Under the pieces are notes generated by a model. The model searched no databases, was not told the origin of the DNA, and worked only from the letters and a program-made list of their open reading frames with translations. Below, in pieces: positions 15,658 to 22,488 of a stretch of 28,146 nucleotides of DNA (position 1 is its first letter; each line of letters begins with the position of its first letter). The position numbers and the translations under genes are program-made. The DNA lies in the IMG/VR virus record IMGVR_UViG_3300042866_000153, positions 1 through 28,146 of that record; one strand, given 5' to 3'. This DNA is from a virus.

Positions 15658-16136
15658 AAAAAAAGCGATGCGCCCATTGCAACACTCATCGGGGCTTGCT
15701 TCATCTGCTCCGAATACCTGCTTGACCCTTCGTATGGCTCTATCAGATACCGATGCTTGACCTCGCTTGTTATTGGGCGATACAATACTGCCATCACTTT
15801 GTGCAGGTCTTGCACATCTTGCAGGTAGCCATCAAGGTCAACGAACTCACCATAGGTGATGTTGTCAATCTCTGGGATGAACCCGTACTTCGTGTCCCCC
15901 ATCGTGAAGGTTGGCGTGAGGCTTGGCTTCTCATTTATCATGGCCATTATGTGCTTGCTGATGTGGCTCACATCTTTGATGCGCACATTGGGCAACTGCG
16001 CCAGAGGCACTCCGCAGAATATCTCAAGCATCTTGTGGGTCAAGAACTCCTCATCGCCCTCAAGCCTCGCAAAGCGTTGGTATTGGTCAAGCGTGATCTC
16101 TGATAGGGCGGTGGGTACAATTACCTTTAGTTCCAT
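15420..16136 (-). CDS. Tail assembly chaperone, 0 frame (G-like)
   Basis: A 238-residue protein. Residues 1-157 hold a conserved-looking domain: ITLDQYQRFARLEGDEEFLT, MLEIFCGVPLAQLPNVRIKD, YGFIPEIDNITYGEFVDLDG, MAVLYRPITSEV and YLIEPYEGSSRYSEQMKQ. Then SLFFWRLGNELLR across the T9 run and a C-terminal helix LQYINLLKEILEGLEESL. By analogy with lambda gpG it would bind the tape measure and help tube assembly. Start ATG 16136, 13-14 nt after AAAAGG. The last 78 codons are coding in two frames. Unlike lambda, the gene sits directly after TerL, far from the tape measure. Confidence 0.7.
   Translation of the reverse strand: MELKVIVPTALSEITLDQYQRFARLEGDEEFLTHKMLEIFCGVPLAQLPNVRIKDVSHISKHIMAMINEKPSLTPTFTMGDTKYGFIPEIDNITYGEFVDLDGYLQDVQDLHKVMAVLYRPITSEVKHRYLIEPYEGSSRYSEQMKQAPMSVAMGASLFFWRLGNELLRASLTSLEKGNQKTNTPSKDNSPLVGDGTLQYINLLKEILEGLEESLNWNSKSVFISSHLKSKSKKLKTT
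15655..15665 (-). promoter_or_regulatory. Slippery site for programmed -1 frameshift
   Basis: On the minus strand: C then nine T then G, read in the 0 frame as CTT TTT TTT TGG. This contains the canonical X-XXY-YYZ heptamer as T TTT TTT. Slipping one base back after the second TTT puts the ribosome on TTG GCG TTT, the start of the 85-codon -1 frame. It is at codons 158-161 of the chaperone gene. Sequencing or assembly error in the homopolymer is the alternative, but both downstream frames look coding. Confidence 0.7.
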
Positions 16137-16159
16137 TGTATTAAAATAACCTTTTAGTT

Positions 16160-17320
16160 TTAGCGTATGGCATACCTGCCAAAGTTAGGTCTGCTCAACT
16201 TGTTATACGTTGCATAGCGCAGCGCATCTATGGCGTGATTGAATGCATCTATGGGTTTGTTTAAGAGGTTGCCGTTCTTGTCCTCTACCCATTTGTAGTT
16301 CTGAAGTTCCTTGATTAGGTTGCTGCTTCGTGGTGTTACGAATAGTTTGTGCCGCTTTAGCACGTCAATACCCACTATGACGCTATCTGCGCCCTTCTGC
16401 GTGGGTTTCACGTTCCATCCCATACGATGCAGCTCCTCGATGCTTTTGGGTTCAGCAGAGTCAGCATATATCTCTGCCCTTCGGTCAAGGCCAAGTGAGG
16501 CAAGTACGTTGCTGATGTCGGGGTTGGTCATCCCCGTGCGGTAAATCAATTCATCCACATACAGATTGTCACCCGACTTATAGACCGCCACAAGTGCGGT
16601 AGGGTCATTGGTGTACCCAAAGTCCATCCCGTGACATAAGAGCGTGGCATCAGTTGGTATCTCTGCCTGCCCGTATTGGAAGATGGTGGCTCTGCTCATA
16701 CCACGTTCTCCGAGTCCGTAGATTCTCCAATAGTCATTGTCCGTATGTTGCAGCCTTTCTATCTCCTCAACGATTGAGGCATCCAAGAACGGATTATCAA
16801 GGTATGTGGATTGGATGTACGTTACGTCATCACGAGTCAGCAACTTGTCGTATATCCAATGGAACGCGTCTGAAGGGTTGTAGTCAACCCATATCTTGCC
16901 TGTGGTACGAATCAAGAGCTGAAAGAAATCCTCCCAAGTGAGTTCGTTTGCCTCGTTGCAGAATAGGTAGTCACGTCTTGCTCCCCGTTTCTTCTGCGGT
17001 TGGTCAAGGCTTATGAACTCAAAGAGGTTGCCATTCAACTCGTAGGTGTAGTCGCTCTTATTATGCCGTGCCTCATCGTAAAGATTGTTGGCATTTAGAA
17101 TCTCAAAGAAGTCACGATAGGCCGTCATCTTCAGAGACGGCAGAGACTTGCGGACAATGGAGTACACCTTGCCTCTATCCTCCATCGCCATCACGATGAG
17201 CATCTGCAAAAGCGAGTACGTCTTACCAGAACGGCTGCCGCCTTGATTGACTACTATCCGAGTTGGTGCGGTGTAGTTCTTCTCAAAGAGTTCACTACTC
17301 TTTAGGTTTAGCTCGGACAA
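16160..17320 (-). CDS. terL: Terminase large subunit
   Basis: A 386-residue packaging motor with a complete ATPase and nuclease. ATPase: Walker A GGSRSGKT at 27-34, Walker B YLFCNEA at 118-124 with catalytic Glu123, coupling-like SILSTYLDNPFL equivalent YIQSTYLDNPFL. RNase H-like nuclease: Asp233 in GMDFGYTND, Asp287 in IYADSAEPKSIEEL and Asp365 in HAIDALRYA. The layout is that of the PBSX/T4-like Terminase_6 group, short form. The start is TTG at 17320, overlapping the TerS stop by 26 nt; no ATG lies before Walker A. It cuts concatemers and drives DNA into the prohead. Confidence 0.95.
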   Translation of the reverse strand: MSELNLKSSELFEKNYTAPTRIVVNQGGSRSGKTYSLLQMLIVMAMEDRGKVYSIVRKSLPSLKMTAYRDFFEILNANNLYDEARHNKSDYTYELNGNLFEFISLDQPQKKRGARRDYLFCNEANELTWEDFFQLLIRTTGKIWVDYNPSDAFHWIYDKLLTRDDVTYIQSTYLDNPFLDASIVEEIERLQHTDNDYWRIYGLGERGMSRATIFQYGQAEIPTDATLLCHGMDFGYTNDPTALVAVYKSGDNLYVDELIYRTGMTNPDISNVLASLGLDRRAEIYADSAEPKSIEELHRMGWNVKPTQKGADSVIVGIDVLKRHKLFVTPRSSNLIKELQNYKWVEDKNGNLLNKPIDAFNHAIDALRYATYNKLSRPNFGRYAIR

Positions 17321-17594
17321 TCTCTACTTTGATTTTGGTTAGCTCATCCGATACCTCGTGTGAGTTCTCCACCCTTGCGAGTTTGGGAGTCGTATACTCT
17401 GCCATCTTGTTCAATAGGTCAAGTGCGCCCTTCGGGTCATCAGCAGCAACTTGCGTGAGCCATAAGGTCATGTTCTCAAGGTTGGCTTCTATGAGGGTTT
17501 GGAATGCCTCTCGTATTTTGTTGGTGGTCTTGTTTGGTGTTCCGCTTGGCCTTCCTGTGTTGCCTGCTATGAACCTGCCTTTGTCATCTTTCAT
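17295..17594 (-). CDS. Terminase small subunit-like protein
   Basis: A 99-residue protein directly before TerL, overlapping it by 26 nt. N-terminal GRFIAGNTGRPSGTPNKTTN is the basic G-R-P-x-G-(T/S)-P-N-K motif found at the start of many small terminase-like DNA-binding proteins (DUF5681 type), followed by helices REAFQTLIEANLENMTLWL and ALDLLNKMAEYTTPKLARVE. Position, length and motif agree with a TerS that recognises the packaging site. The family is not perfectly diagnostic, so a general DNA-binding helper is possible. Confidence 0.7.
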   Translation of the reverse strand: MKDDKGRFIAGNTGRPSGTPNKTTNKIREAFQTLIEANLENMTLWLTQVAADDPKGALDLLNKMAEYTTPKLARVENSHEVSDELTKIKVEIVRAKPKE

Positions 17595-17626
17595 TTCCGT
17601 AGAGTTCCGTTATTTTCGGTTTGTAT

Positions 17627-17902
17627 CTAAATAACCCTTTTTGCGAGGTGGTGATCGTGTGTTGCGGTTAGCATCTCTTTGTGCTGCTTCTTATCCCCAT
17701 ATTCTGTATGGCAATTACGGCATAGTGCCATCAGGTTTTCTATGGTATCAGCAATTTTGCTTCCACCCATTCCGCGTGATTCTATGTGGTGAATGTCTTG
17801 CGCTTGGGCTTGACATACCTCGCAGGGTATGAAGTCAGTTGTGGAGTAGCCCATCCCTTTGAGATAGACCTTTGTGTGGTTCTTCACCTTTGGTAAATCC
17901 AA
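17627..17902 (-). CDS. HNH endonuclease
   Basis: A 91-residue protein with the full HNH layout: Cys27-x2-Cys30, the DIHHIESRG block with His38/His39, Asn57 in ENLMALC and Cys61-x2-Cys64-His65. The four Cys form the structural zinc site and the HH/N/H residues the metal-dependent active site. Located 32 bp before TerS, where HNH proteins often work with the terminase in cutting cos ends. Start is TTG at 17902, or GTG five codons later. It overlaps the methyltransferase gene by 19 nt. A free-standing homing-type nuclease is the alternative. Confidence 0.85.
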   Translation of the reverse strand: MDLPKVKNHTKVYLKGMGYSTTDFIPCEVCQAQAQDIHHIESRGMGGSKIADTIENLMALCRNCHTEYGDKKQHKEMLTATHDHHLAKRVI

Positions 17903-18411
17903 CAGTCATCAATGAACCAAGCACGGGGGAGTAGTTCATCAACGGCTTGGATTACTCCCTTCCAATTCTCGTGGTAGTCATCTCCTGCGATAAAGCCTCC
18001 CTTCTTTACTTTAGGTAGCCATAGCTTAATATCCTCCTTTACGGCCTCATAGGTATGGGTTAGGTCTATGAATACCACGTCTAACGATTCGTTGGCAAAC
18101 TTCTTTGATGCTGCTTTGGATGTTGCTTTGATTGCCTTGTACTTGCGGTCTCCCATATTCTCCACAAAGAGATTGTAGATATTCTGTTCCGTTGCAAGTT
18201 TATGTGTGGTCGTGAGTTCGTTTGGCGAACCCTTCCAAGTATCTATGATTGTGATGTTTTGGTATGTTGCTTTGTCGCATAGGTAGGCTGATGACTTACC
18301 GAGCCAAGCACCCAGTTCAACGAAGGTGCCGTCTTCGGGCATATTGGCAAGGAGGTAGTCGTATGCTGCTTGGTGGTTGAACCACCCGTCTATTTGTTTG
18401 CTCGTTTTCAT
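17884..18411 (-). CDS. Class I SAM-dependent methyltransferase
   Basis: A 175-residue protein of the Methyltransf_24 type. Motif I is VELGAWLGKSS at 31-41, motif II acidic residue in ITIIDTW, and a motif IV-like SLDVVFIDLTHTYEAVKEDI followed by LPKVKKGGFIAGDDY, where the IDxxHxYExVxxD layout is characteristic of sugar or small-molecule O-methyltransferases with a metal site. The start ATG 18411 is ATGA-coupled to the glycosyltransferase upstream; a longer start at 18432 would overlap it. Coupling with two glycosyltransferases suggests it methylates the sugar product, by inference. Confidence 0.8.
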   Translation of the reverse strand: MKTSKQIDGWFNHQAAYDYLLANMPEDGTFVELGAWLGKSSAYLCDKATYQNITIIDTWKGSPNELTTTHKLATEQNIYNLFVENMGDRKYKAIKATSKAASKKFANESLDVVFIDLTHTYEAVKEDIKLWLPKVKKGGFIAGDDYHENWKGVIQAVDELLPRAWFIDDCWIYQR

Positions 18412-18935
18412 TTTAGGGCGTTGTAGTAGCAAAGGTACTGCTCTACGCAGATAAGTGTACCGAGCCTTGCGGCTTCACTTGCAAAGATACCATCGGCCTC
18501 ATAGGACATTTCAAAGCGTAGGTTGGGCAGGTCGTGTGGCTTGAACATATAGCAGGCGGTATCTATGTTTCCGACTTGTGGTTGGTCGGTAGGGCGTAGC
18601 CTACCTATTTGCCCCCACGTTACGATTGAGCAATCAAGAGAATGCAAGTTGCTCCACTCCTCAAGGAACTTTGGATGCAGCACATTGTCATCATCCAGAT
18701 AGTAAACCCAATCCTCTTTGGTAAAAGATTCAGCATACAAGTCAAGGAACTCATTGCGTAGGGGATTGCCCATATCCCCCGTGCGTGTGGAGTAATGTGT
18801 GATTGATGCGCCTGTTGCTCCCTTGAAGTCGGTAGCAGCATCCATCATGACAACCCACGTTGCATAGGCAGGGATATGTTGTTTTAGCCTAACGAGGTTA
18901 TGAGGTCGTGAGCAGGGCGTGACTATGTAAAGCAT
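18408..18935 (-). CDS. GT-A-like glycosyltransferase
   Basis: A 175-residue protein with a Rossmann-like start (MLYIVTPCSRPHNLVRLKQH) as in small family 2-like enzymes, and the metal-binding acidic motif VYYLDDDNVLHPKF at 78-90 (DDD 81-83). The C-terminal FEMSYEADGIFASEAAR may supply the catalytic base. It is short for GT-A enzymes, a minimal single domain. It overlaps the preceding glycosyltransferase by 13 nt and the methyltransferase by 4 nt. The acceptor is unknown: virion protein, modified base or host envelope sugar. Confidence 0.75.
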   Translation of the reverse strand: MLYIVTPCSRPHNLVRLKQHIPAYATWVVMMDAATDFKGATGASITHYSTRTGDMGNPLRNEFLDLYAESFTKEDWVYYLDDDNVLHPKFLEEWSNLHSLDCSIVTWGQIGRLRPTDQPQVGNIDTACYMFKPHDLPNLRFEMSYEADGIFASEAARLGTLICVEQYLCYYNALK

Positions 18936-19861
18936 CGTAGTTCGTTTATCTTATCCATCGTGAATTCCTGCACATACTCGTATAACGATTCCGTTAGGTC
19001 AGCAACTTGGTTGGGGTTTTCTTTTAGCCTCTTGATTGCTCCTGCCCATTCGCTTGGGTGCTTGATGGCAATGCAGTTCTCTTTGGTGATGTATGGTGAA
19101 TAGGGTTGTGTGTTGCTCACTATCAAAGCGCATTTGCTAAAGCCTGCCTCAAGCATCTTTAGGTGCGACTTGCACTTTGCAAACTCTGATGTTGTTAAAG
19201 GCACAAGGCTCACGTCAAAGTAATTGTAGAGCTTGTGGTAGTGCGTTGGTGGCATAGTGGGCAGCCTATGGCTTGCCTTCATAATGTCGGGATAGCCATC
19301 TACCTCTGCCACATACCCTTGATAGCCTTCAAGGTTAATTGTGGAATCCTTTACGTCTGCTGCGTGGTGATTGCCTCCGATATACCCAAAGCGTACTTCT
19401 TCGCTTGGCTTTCTCTCTACCTGCCACGTTGCTACGCTAATTGCATTGGGGATGATTCGGATGTTGGTATTGTACTTCTTGACCTTTGAGGCAAGGTGCT
19501 TGTTTGTCACCCATACCTCATCTGCTGCTTTCATAGAGCGCACGATGCGAGTTCTCATCCGCTCAACGTACAATCCCTGCAAAGGATGCGTAGGAGGCAG
19601 AACCCACCAGTCATCATTGTCAACGATTAACTTGATGCCTTCCTTGCGGCAGAGTTTCACGAAGTCATCAAACGGCTCAACAGGGAATGCACGGCTTGCA
19701 AAGATGTGAGTGACTTTAGGCCACATTTCGGGGTCTATGTCGGTAATCTTCTCAATGAAAAAGACATCTACATCCTTGTGGCATATCAAGGGTGCAAATG
19801 TCCTGTGGTGAGAGACTCCAGAGTTCTGCTTGTGGAAGGCAAGCACAAAGGGTCTAATCAT
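18923..19861 (-). CDS. GT-B-like (family 4-type) glycosyltransferase
   Basis: A 312-residue protein. The first half contains short alternating strands with FAPLICHKDVDVFFIEK, THIFASRAFP and LIVDNDDWWVLPPTHPL; the second has IIPNAISVATW, RFGYIGGNHHAADV, SLVPLTTSEFAKCKSHLKML and EAGFSKCALIVSNTQPY, matching the family 4 donor-site region where a Glu in K-x-LEA contacts the nucleotide sugar. Start ATGA-coupled to the upstream small gene. No membrane segment. It is the first enzyme of a three-gene sugar cassette inserted between the exonuclease and terminase genes. Confidence 0.75.
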   Translation of the reverse strand: MIRPFVLAFHKQNSGVSHHRTFAPLICHKDVDVFFIEKITDIDPEMWPKVTHIFASRAFPVEPFDDFVKLCRKEGIKLIVDNDDWWVLPPTHPLQGLYVERMRTRIVRSMKAADEVWVTNKHLASKVKKYNTNIRIIPNAISVATWQVERKPSEEVRFGYIGGNHHAADVKDSTINLEGYQGYVAEVDGYPDIMKASHRLPTMPPTHYHKLYNYFDVSLVPLTTSEFAKCKSHLKMLEAGFSKCALIVSNTQPYSPYITKENCIAIKHPSEWAGAIKRLKENPNQVADLTESLYEYVQEFTMDKINELRCFT

Positions 19862-20049
19862 AAATTAGCCTCTTGGTCTTTGAACCATTGCGACATCGCT
19901 TTGCGGTCTAAATACTTTACCCACATCCGAGCAGCTACTGCTCTGCGTTGGGGCTTGAAGGGGTAGGTGCTACGGAGCTGCGCCATAGCAATCCTCATAA
20001 ACTGATCTTGCATTATTCTTTGGTATTTGAGGTGTTGCAAAAAATGCAA
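19858..20049 (-). CDS. Small basic protein upstream of the glycosyltransferases
   Basis: Two starts are possible. TTG at 20049 gives 63 residues and stands right behind a copy of the AAACCAATC element, as other starts here do. ATG at 20013 gives 51 residues (MQDQFMRIAMAQLRSTYPFK...). The core is basic and helical (PQRRAVAARMWVKYLDRKAM, SQWFKDQEANL). The stop is ATGA-coupled to the GT-B gene. No family recognised. A hairpin at 20034-20050 covers the TTG, so it may control initiation. Confidence 0.6.
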   Translation of the reverse strand: MHFLQHLKYQRIMQDQFMRIAMAQLRSTYPFKPQRRAVAARMWVKYLDRKAMSQWFKDQEANL

Positions 20050-20050
20050 C
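20034..20050 (-). promoter_or_regulatory. Hairpin over a TTG start
   Basis: Perfect 6-bp inverted repeat GTTGCA / TGCAAC with a five-base loop (TTTTT on the minus strand). In the transcript it includes the TTG at 20049-20047 and follows the AAACCAATC element. It could hide the TTG or mark the real start as the ATG at 20013. Confidence 0.5.
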
Positions 20051-20060
20051 GATTGGTTTG
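20050..20060 (-). promoter_or_regulatory. AAAACCAATCA-type leader element, copy 1
   Basis: CAAACCAATCG on the minus strand, between the 50-residue Cys gene and the small basic gene; the TTG start follows after one base. No promoter box upstream. Confidence 0.55.
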
Positions 20061-20063
20061 ATG

Positions 20064-20216
20064 TTAAAGTTTAGTGTTCCAATAGTATTCGCATTGGCCG
20101 TGCTTGACAGGTATGCCAACAAAGAACGATTGGTACATATCCGTAGGTGCGGTGAATCGATAGCAGGTTTCTTTTAGAGGGCAACCTTCTCCTGTGCATT
20201 TGGTGATGTCGGTCAT
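20064..20216 (-). CDS. 50-residue Cys-rich protein
   Basis: Starts at ATG 20216-20214, ATGA-coupled to the exonuclease stop, and ends with TAA at 20064-20066. The sequence MTDITKCTGEGCPLKETCYR has C-x4-C-x5-C, a fourth Cys lies near the end (KHGQCEYYW) and RFTAPTDMYQSFFVGIPV is in between. I recall this C..CP-x-(K)-x2-CYR-F-x-AP pattern in short proteins common in Bacteroidota phages, annotated as hypothetical. Four Cys suggest a zinc knuckle. Coupling to the exonuclease hints at a recombination or replication helper, without other evidence. Confidence 0.8.
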   Translation of the reverse strand: MTDITKCTGEGCPLKETCYRFTAPTDMYQSFFVGIPVKHGQCEYYWNTKL

Positions 20217-20983
20217 AACGTGCCTACTATTGTGTACGAATCCAAGTCCTCACCCAAGATAAAGAACTGCTTGTACAATTCTATTGCCTCCATAGTCTTG
20301 CGCTCACCCTCTGCCACAAACTCGGGACTCACCGAGTAAATGCCTATGTCAAGGCTTGCCTTGTCAATAGCGACAAAGAAGAACTTATCAATAGGAACTC
20401 CGAATAATCGGGTGTAGATAAACGCCTGCACATCGTAGCCGTACTTCTTTGCAGAGTAGGGGAATGCCCGTAGGTCGGTTGTTGTTTTCAAATCAGCCAA
20501 GAATCCTTCAGCATAGATGTCAGCCTTCGCCCTAAAGGGCAGGCCGCCAATCATACCAATCTTTGGCACCTCAAACTCGCAGCCAGTTAGCAGGCCAAGC
20601 ACGTTCTCGTTGCGCAGGAGCGCATCAGATATTCGTTGCGCCTCGTTGTACTCTTTACGGGTGCATAGGTTACGCTTGCCCTTTGCATCCTGCCACGCCT
20701 TTGCGTTCTTACTCTGCACCTCAATGACCTCGTAGTCCGCTACTCGGTGCGGCTCAAGAGCCATCAAGTGTACCAAGCGACCGACTGCAAACGCATCGGA
20801 TTCATCGCTGCCGTACTTGGTGACGTAGTGGTATGTCTTTGGTGATGTCAGAAGCAGTTTACACGCAGAGGAGGATAGGGCGTTCTTGCCCAGTACTCCG
20901 TAGTAAAAGTCATCATCTTGCATCTTTTCAAGGACTGTCTCCATGTCCCAAGTGCTTCCGTCAAGTAGTTCTATGATTTTCAT
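20213..20983 (-). CDS. RecE/lambda-type PD-(D/E)XK exonuclease
   Basis: A 256-residue protein of the phage exonuclease VIII C-terminal (DUF3799-like) type. Motifs: LSSSACKLLLTSPKTYHYVT near the start, GRLVHLMALEP at 68-78, RAKADIY at 151-157 (Asp155), LADLKTTTD at 162-170 (Asp164, Lys166) and the helix YDVQAFIYTRLF with Gln186 and Tyr190, the full PD-(D/E)XK plus Q-x3-Y set. It degrades one strand of double-stranded DNA to give 3' tails for annealing. Start ATG 20983 was chosen since an AAAACCAATC element stands 1 base before it; a longer reading would run into the methyltransferase gene. No RecT/Beta-like annealase is visible in the window. Confidence 0.85.
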   Translation of the reverse strand: MKIIELLDGSTWDMETVLEKMQDDDFYYGVLGKNALSSSACKLLLTSPKTYHYVTKYGSDESDAFAVGRLVHLMALEPHRVADYEVIEVQSKNAKAWQDAKGKRNLCTRKEYNEAQRISDALLRNENVLGLLTGCEFEVPKIGMIGGLPFRAKADIYAEGFLADLKTTTDLRAFPYSAKKYGYDVQAFIYTRLFGVPIDKFFFVAIDKASLDIGIYSVSPEFVAEGERKTMEAIELYKQFFILGEDLDSYTIVGTL

Positions 20984-20984
20984 A

Positions 20985-20995
20985 AGATTGGTTTT
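20985..20995 (-). promoter_or_regulatory. AAAACCAATCA-type leader element, copy 2
   Basis: AAAACCAATCT on the minus strand, followed by T and the ATG of the exonuclease. It lies in the 13-bp gap after the methyltransferase stop and decides the exonuclease start. Confidence 0.65.
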
Positions 20996-20996
20996 G

Positions 20997-22307
20997 TTAA
21001 TTAAATAAAGGTAAACATTTTTTAGCGACTGCTGCAACCACGTCAACTGTTACTGCGTTACCGCATTGCTTGTATCGTTGGGAGTTGCTCATAGGCTTTA
21101 CTTCTCCATCGTAGTTGCCATAGGCCGTATGCTGATCTGGGAATCCCTGTAAGCGTTCACATTCAATAGGTGTTAGCCTACGGATTCGGTAGCCATCAAA
21201 TAGGCTGATGCCGTTGTGTTCGGGTTGCGTTAGTGTAGGTGATTCATCACGCAGGGTTTTGTTGTACAAGTCCATTGCCTTAACCTCTCCCTCCCTAAAG
21301 TCATTCCGTCTGATGGTCTCGTTGACTTTCTCGTAGGTATAATTTGGTTGAACTACTGCTTGATTGCAACTCGTTTCAAGTGTCTGCGCCTTCTGCTTTC
21401 CTACACGGCCTCTGCGAGTTTCGCTTTGGGTGCGAGAAGTGTAAATGGTATCACCGCTTGTTGCTTCTTCGTACCCTAAACTTGTGGCTGACTTTACTCG
21501 TAGAATCAAATCACTTTTACCTTGATTAAGAGCAGGAACAATACCATCAGCATCGTACACTCGGTCTTGCTGGTAGGGTTGAGTGCCGCTATTAGAATCA
21601 AGTCTAGTTCCGATTTGCTTGACCTGTACTTTTGTTGGGTCTTTGTAGCAGCAAGCACTCAACGTAGGGGCAATCCCAGCTTCGCCATAGATGAATCCTT
21701 GCTGACCGCCTGTACCACGATGACCTACTATTTCAACCCCGTGTTGTTCAGTATTTGATTTATTGTTTTCTGCGATAGGAAGTACTCCTCGCCAATCTCC
21801 TCCTGTGGTTGTAGAATATCCGACAAGGTATATCCGCTCTCTATTTTGGGGTAGAAACCAACTTGTATTAAGCAGTTGCCATTCAAGTCTATAACCCCCA
21901 ATGTCGGTAAAGGCTTGGATAATCGCCCAAAAGTCTGCGCCATCATTTGAGGAGAATGTCCCTTTAACATTTTCCCAGACAAATACACTTGGTCGGCATT
22001 CGCTAATAAGACGGATTGCTTCGAGGACAAGAGAACTTCTTTGTCCTTCCATCCCCTTTCGGTTTCCTGCCAATGAGAAATCTTGGCAAGGACTTCCAAA
22101 AGTGATGAGGTTGATTCTTGGAAGGTCTGCTCCTCGAACATTGGTAACTGAACCGACATAGGTTGAGGTTGGGAATTGATGTTTGTAAACTGCGATTGCG
22201 TGTTTGTCTATCTCCGAGAAGTAGGATGTTATTTCATATCCTGCTCGCTCAAAGCCTAAATGGAATCCACCTATCCCACTAAACAAATCAAGGTGGTTGA
22301 TCTTCAT
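20997..22307 (-). CDS. DNA (cytosine-5) methyltransferase
   Basis: A 436-residue enzyme with motif I DLFSGIGGFHLGFERAG at 7-23, motif IV GSPCQDFSLAGNRKG at 71-85 with catalytic Cys74, motif VI WENVKG at 111-116, motif VIII QNRERIYLVG at 154-163, a variable target recognition region from about 170 to 340 and motifs IX-X (RRLTPIECERLQGFPDQHT, QCGNAVTVDVVAAV) at the end. The start ATG 22307 is ATGA-coupled to the upstream gene. It adds 5-methylcytosine to phage DNA, likely to avoid host restriction. No restriction enzyme is adjacent. An internal 143-codon overlap in another frame is a shadow. Confidence 0.92.
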   Translation of the reverse strand: MKINHLDLFSGIGGFHLGFERAGYEITSYFSEIDKHAIAVYKHQFPTSTYVGSVTNVRGADLPRINLITFGSPCQDFSLAGNRKGMEGQRSSLVLEAIRLISECRPSVFVWENVKGTFSSNDGADFWAIIQAFTDIGGYRLEWQLLNTSWFLPQNRERIYLVGYSTTTGGDWRGVLPIAENNKSNTEQHGVEIVGHRGTGGQQGFIYGEAGIAPTLSACCYKDPTKVQVKQIGTRLDSNSGTQPYQQDRVYDADGIVPALNQGKSDLILRVKSATSLGYEEATSGDTIYTSRTQSETRRGRVGKQKAQTLETSCNQAVVQPNYTYEKVNETIRRNDFREGEVKAMDLYNKTLRDESPTLTQPEHNGISLFDGYRIRRLTPIECERLQGFPDQHTAYGNYDGEVKPMSNSQRYKQCGNAVTVDVVAAVAKKCLPLFN

Positions 22308-22471
22308 TTGTTGAATGTTGCTTCGTGCCATTGCTCAAATGGAACACTAACTGATGAATCGCGGTAAGCGTAACGCAAGTGTATGGTCTCAATAGTTTCA
22401 ATGTCTTTTAGGATTGATTCTGACAGGCCACAGGTCTTGAGGTCTCGGAGTATTTGGGAGATAGTTTGCAT
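22304..22471 (-). CDS. 55-residue protein of unknown function
   Basis: Starts at ATG 22471, five bases after an AAAACCAATC element; upstream in-frame starts would run into the preceding gene. Starts MQTISQILRDLKTCGLSESI, helical, then LKDIETIETIHLRYAYRDSS and WHEATFNK. The stop is ATGA-coupled to the methyltransferase. No family recognised; small regulatory partner possible only by position. Confidence 0.7.
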   Translation of the reverse strand: MQTISQILRDLKTCGLSESILKDIETIETIHLRYAYRDSSVSVPFEQWHEATFNK

Positions 22472-22475
22472 TGTG

Positions 22476-22486
22476 TGATTGGTTTT
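22476..22486 (-). promoter_or_regulatory. AAAACCAATCA leader element, copy 3
   Basis: AAAACCAATCA exactly, on the minus strand, followed by CACA and the ATG at 22471. It is in the 17-bp gap between two genes and has no promoter box upstream. Confidence 0.65.
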
Positions 22487-22488
22487 AA

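Noticed and set aside
15655-15665. T9 run as a sequencing error splitting one gene
   Set aside because: Not fully excluded, but both frames after the run look coding, and the T TTT TTT site in a tail chaperone is the expected biological arrangement.
15439-16149. Plus-strand ORFs of 97-129 codons opposite the chaperone gene
   Set aside because: Antisense shadows with no promoter, no coupling and unlikely composition; all supported genes are on the minus strand.
21728-22159. Minus-strand ORF of 143 codons inside the methyltransferase
   Set aside because: It lies fully inside the motif I-VIII region of the C5 methyltransferase, which is intact; no start context, no protein-like motifs.
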